Assembly (NCBI GenBank): GCA_902805475.1
Contig: CADCSX010000002.1
Location: forward strand, 4,030,001 to 4,094,000
Reading direction: 5' to 3'
From: Entonaema liquescens
Lineage: Eukaryota; Ascomycota; Sordariomycetes; Xylariales; Xylariaceae
Length of the DNA: 64,000 nucleotides
The notes below the pieces were generated by a model that saw only the letters and a program-made list of their open reading frames with translations, was not told where the DNA came from and did no database searches. How positions within the stretch are numbered: position 1 is the first letter of the stretch; every line of letters starts with the position of its first letter. Position numbers and translations under genes: made by a program. Below, one piece after another: positions 60,593 to 64,000 of this stretch.

Positions 60593-62840
60593 ATGGCAAA
60601 CCACCAGAAGGTAACGAACAAGCTTGGCAAGAACAAGAGCGAACCTGAGCGCATAGAGACGCGTGGGATGGAATCGCGCGAGGATTCGATCGAGGAGAAG
60701 CAGAGTCGACGTAGGCGTTCAAGTCACTCGAGCCGCGCATCAAATGCCTCTGACGACACAGATCCGTTGTCGCCGCTAGAGTTGGCGATCTCACCTGGAA
60801 TCCAGATTTTTGAAGAGGTTGCTCGTGTACGGACGGCGACTAGCGTCGGGACCTCGGCGTCGCGGCTCCCAGACTATGAGGTTGCATTTGAGGAGAATGA
60901 CCCGGATAACCCTCGATACTGGCCATTATGGTATCGGTCGGTACGTAATACTCACGATTTGTTCTCCCTCTTTTGGATTATCCCGTCAAGACGATCAGGA
61001 AATCGTACTTCTGAACCATAACTCGCCCCCTATCTCAACCCCGCTTACCAAGAGAAGGTATTTGCTAACTCTCGTTGTCGCAGTGTATTATCTTCACTAT
61101 TAGTTTTGCAACATGGGTCATCGTGCTTTACAGCACCAGTTACACTGCATCCACTCCTGGTTTGGTAGATGAATTTGGCTCTTCCACCACGATTATAACC
61201 CTCGGCGTTACGACTTACATGTTTGGTCTCGCAAGCGGTAGTATACTCGTCGCACCGGCAAGTGAGTTCTTTGGGCGCAGGCCCGTGTACATAATTTGCT
61301 TGATAGGTTTCGCGACCATGGTTATTCCAACCTGTGTAGCAACCTCGTTAGCCGAGATTCTTGTGGTTAGATACTTTGCGTAAGTACCTAGCTAGGGCTT
61401 ATAGACTTTGTTGAAGTGCTAATTTAGACGTTAGTGCGCTGTTCGGGAGCGCGATGATCGCTAACAGTCCAGGAACCGTTGTCGATATCTCGACGGAAGA
61501 AACTCGTGCTCTCTTCATGTCGTTATATTCGATGGCTCCATTAAATGGCCCTGTGTACGAGCTCCGTTCCACTATTCTTCTCTAGGGAGGGACTGGAAAA
61601 CTGACTTTGACGTAGGCTCGGCCCAGTGATCGGTGGTTACGTTTTTCAATATCTGGGTTGGAGATGGGACAACTGGCTCGTTTTAATACTTGCTGGTATC
61701 AGTGTCGTCTTCATTTCTTTCACTAAGGAGACGTACGCTCCTATAATTCTCCAAAAGAAAGCCGCGAAAAAGCGCAAGGAAACCGACGACGAAAGGTGGT
61801 GGTGCCGATACGACCAAAAGCTGTCTAAGGCAGCACTTATGAAGATTTATTTATTAAGGCCATTTCAGTTCTTTATAAAAGAACCTATTTTATGGTTTTT
61901 CAACATCTGGTATGCATACCTAGGTATCTCTCCTATTTGAACTACGGCCCTATACTCGAAATCCTTGCACAAAGCCATTATAGGCGGGCCATCATAATCA
62001 AGATGGAAAAGACCCTGATATTCAATTCACTCCAAGCCACTAATATTTCATCTTAGGATCTCCCTCATATATGGTATTCTTTACCTCTGCTTCGTCGCTT
62101 ATCCCATTGTCTTTTCCCAACATCGCGGCTGGGGCCCGGGCACTTCTGGCCTCGCATTCATCGGCATCGGTATAGGATGCACATTTGCCATTGTCGCTGA
62201 GCCCTTATGGCGAAAAATTATCAACTCTCACCCCAAGGATCCTACTACTGGGCGCGCACCCCCTGAAGCGACTGCACGTGTCATGATTATTGGCGCAATA
62301 CTCGTTCCTATCGGCCAGCTTGTCTTCAGTTGGACCTGCCTTCCTACGACGATTCATTGGGCTATCCCTATCGCATTCGGCATCCCTTTTGGTGCAGGTA
62401 ACACACTAAGCTTCATCTATAGCTCTAATTATCTCGCTGGTGCGTATGGTATTTACGCCGCGTCCGCACTGGTAGGAAATGCTGTAACGCGTAGTATATT
62501 TGGCGGTACCCTACCTCTCGCCGGCCCATCTATGTACGCAAAGCTTACTCCACAGTGGGCTGGCACGCTTCTAGGTCTACTCGAAGCGCTCATGATTCCT
62601 ATCCCCATTATATTTTATCGATACGGTGAAAAGATCCGCTCGAAGAGTACTATTATTCGGCAAATGCGCGAGGACCAAGAGAAAAACGAACGCCGCATCG
62701 CACGAGCAAAGAGGAATAGGGAAAGAATCGAAGCCGAGGAAAATAGTGACACACCAGCCCTAGTGAAAGAGCTTGGCGAAAATGCGGGTGATCTAGAGAA
62801 AGGTGTTATCAGACCAGCCACCTCGGTTACCCCAGCCTAG
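60593..62840 (+). CDS. MFS transporter, DHA1 (drug:H+ antiporter-1) type
   Basis: Five exons (60593-60940, 61084-61379, 61435-61554, 61616-61909, 62057-62840) encode 613 residues; all junctions restore the frame. A cytosolic N-terminus of about 115 residues is charged (KQSRRRRSSHSSRASN) and ends in the family's NPRYWPLWYRS. Then come 12 predicted membrane segments. TM1 begins CIIFTISFATWVIVLYSTSY; the motif A region is ASEFFGRRPVYI; the antiporter motif C is GPVLGPVIGG, completed across intron 3, followed by YLGWRWDNW. The second half has LIYGILYLCFVAYPIVF and HRGWGPGTSGLAFIGIGIG after a loop KKAAKKRKETDDERWW, and the C-terminus is a basic cytosolic tail. DHA1 members export drugs, polyamines or toxic metabolites at the plasma membrane; the substrate here is unknown. 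It converges on the glycoside hydrolase gene. Confidence 0.92.
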
Positions 62841-63172
62841 TTTCCTACAGCTATGTTCGCTCATGTCACGATACATATATAGGTTAGGTATATATGACAT
62901 ACAGGTAGGTAAGTATAATATATAATGGCAGGGATGAGCTAAGAGAACTATGCGTTGGAGGCATAACACGAAATAGGAATAGAGTGGGTGATCTTTAAGC
63001 CCCTTACAAAGGCCGCGATCATTAATTACGGGTGGACATATATCACTGATGCCCACAATCACCAGCTATAATTACATGGAACAATATCTTAGGTATATTT
63101 TATAACTAAATAAATAACCTTGACCGGCATCTAACAACGTATCCAATCCAGTGTATCCTTGAGGCTGGGATT
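62841..63172. terminator. Shared 3' region of two convergent genes
   Basis: 332 bases between the stop codons of the MFS gene and the glycoside hydrolase gene, AT-rich (for example TATAATATATAATGG near 62915), so it should hold both polyadenylation regions. No individual signal was assigned. Confidence 0.4.
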
Positions 63173-64000
63173 CTAACTCTCTGGGGGATAGACGACAATC
63201 TTGTCAAGATCGGCACCCTTGTAGTGAAACCCGTTATGAAGTCCGCCCACCGTGATAGTGTTATTTGCACCCTCCTCGAGGGTTAGTTGGAGTGGCGTTG
63301 ATAGGATTATTCCCTTATGGGTGTCTCTTTGGTAAAGTGTCTCGACGTTCTCCGTCTTTCCATTCACAACAACACTGGAAATACGGCGTAACTGCCACGA
63401 ACCACCAATTCTGTCTGGCGAGCCGCCGGCTATTGAGACGTTAGTTAATAACTGAATGGTAGGGACGATAAGATTTTGAACTTACGCTGGTCTCCAAAGC
63501 CCATGTCGTCGGTGTCTTGACTTCTGTTAGAATATGACTGTAGATCAGTGTGGGCATGAATTGCTTACTTTGGTAGTGAAAAGAAACCCATTGTGGCTTT
63601 CCTGTTCCCTCTATGCCCTGGAAGGTAACTGTGCTATCATTGCCCTCGATGCCGGTTAAGATAATTCCATCTGTGGCGAAGTTCTGTAGCACAAGCAAGT
63701 GTCAGTAAGAATATAACACTTTCTTATTAGGTGATACTACTAAACTTACCGCCTCTTGCTTAAACGCGTTACCATTTGTTGTTGCATCTTTAGCAGAGTA
63801 TGTAGTGCCCTCCACTGGCTTCCAGTTTCCAGTTTTCCTACGTGTATACGTTAGAATCCATCTACGGATGAGCGGAAGTGACCAATACATACACGTCCAG
63901 ATCGTAAACATCGTGCCATTCTAACTGGAGCGTTTTCTTATTGTCGTCGATATTTATGGGCAGCCATATATATCGGGATTCCCAAAGCGAATTAGAATCC
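63173..64000 (-). CDS. C-terminal part of a secreted glycoside hydrolase (probably GH43) with carbohydrate-binding module
   Basis: Partial: the 5' part lies beyond the right edge. Deduced exons are 64000-63893, 63837-63750, 63683-63569, 63515-63486 and 63429-63173. The first visible exon (LWESRYIWLPINIDD, LEWHDVYDLDV) looks like the end of a five-bladed propeller enzyme. Then comes a beta-sandwich module resembling CBM35-like galactose-binding folds: WKPVEGTTYSAKDATT, GIEGNDSTVTFQGIEG, PQWVSFHYQ, MGFGDQPGGSPDRIGGSW across two introns, VVVNGK, ETLYQRDTHKGIILSTPLQL, and the terminal GGLHNGFHYKGADLDKIVVY. The 30-base exon fits only if the acceptor is GTCAAG just before ACACCG; nearby AG sites break the frame. 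Such enzymes attack plant cell-wall side chains (arabinan or galactan); the family number and substrate are my inference from the C-terminus alone. Confidence 0.75.

Overview
The window looks like a chromosome segment of a filamentous ascomycete (Pezizomycotina, most likely a Sordariomycete; I cannot name the species). The reasons are short introns of about 50-170 bp with GTRNGT donors and CTAAC/CTGAC-like branch sites, and gene families typical of these fungi: a WOPR (Gti1/Pac2) regulator, a 2EXR protein, a fungal CP2/grainyhead factor, a DHA1-type MFS transporter and a secreted glycoside hydrolase with a C-terminal carbohydrate-binding module. No tRNA, rRNA, CRISPR array, bacterial operon or intact transposon was recognised.

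Layout from left to right: a Gti1/Pac2-type transcription factor (680-2044, minus); a 14.6 kb spacer without a convincing gene; mitochondrial-type asparaginyl-tRNA synthetase (16648-18346, minus); a TIGR02452/DUF2263 macrodomain-related protein (19949-21119, plus); SEC24 of the COPII coat (24286-27437, minus), divergent from CFT2/CPSF100 of the mRNA 3'-end machinery (28528-31473, plus); a 2EXR protein (32809-33934, plus); an LrgA-LrgB fusion transporter (34518-36388, plus); a 6.2 kb spacer; a CP2/grainyhead transcription factor (42627-45464, minus); a 10.1 kb spacer; a long coiled-coil protein with a PP1-docking-like motif (55583-57862, minus); an MFS transporter (60593-62840, plus); and the 3' part of a secreted glycoside hydrolase that runs off the right edge (63173 to beyond 64000, minus).

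The genes do not form an obvious pathway or biosynthetic cluster. They are a mix of housekeeping functions (translation in mitochondria, ER-to-Golgi traffic, mRNA processing), two developmental-type regulators, two transporters and one carbohydrate-active enzyme. Only ten complete genes and one partial gene lie in 64 kb, and most of the DNA is spacer rich in short tandem repeats and AGGTA/TACCT-type simple sequence. The two transcription factor genes have the two largest upstream spacers. The clearest anomaly is a single-base frame break inside CFT2. Exon boundaries were worked out by hand from splice signals and reading-frame continuity. They check arithmetically, but were not tested against transcripts or databases.
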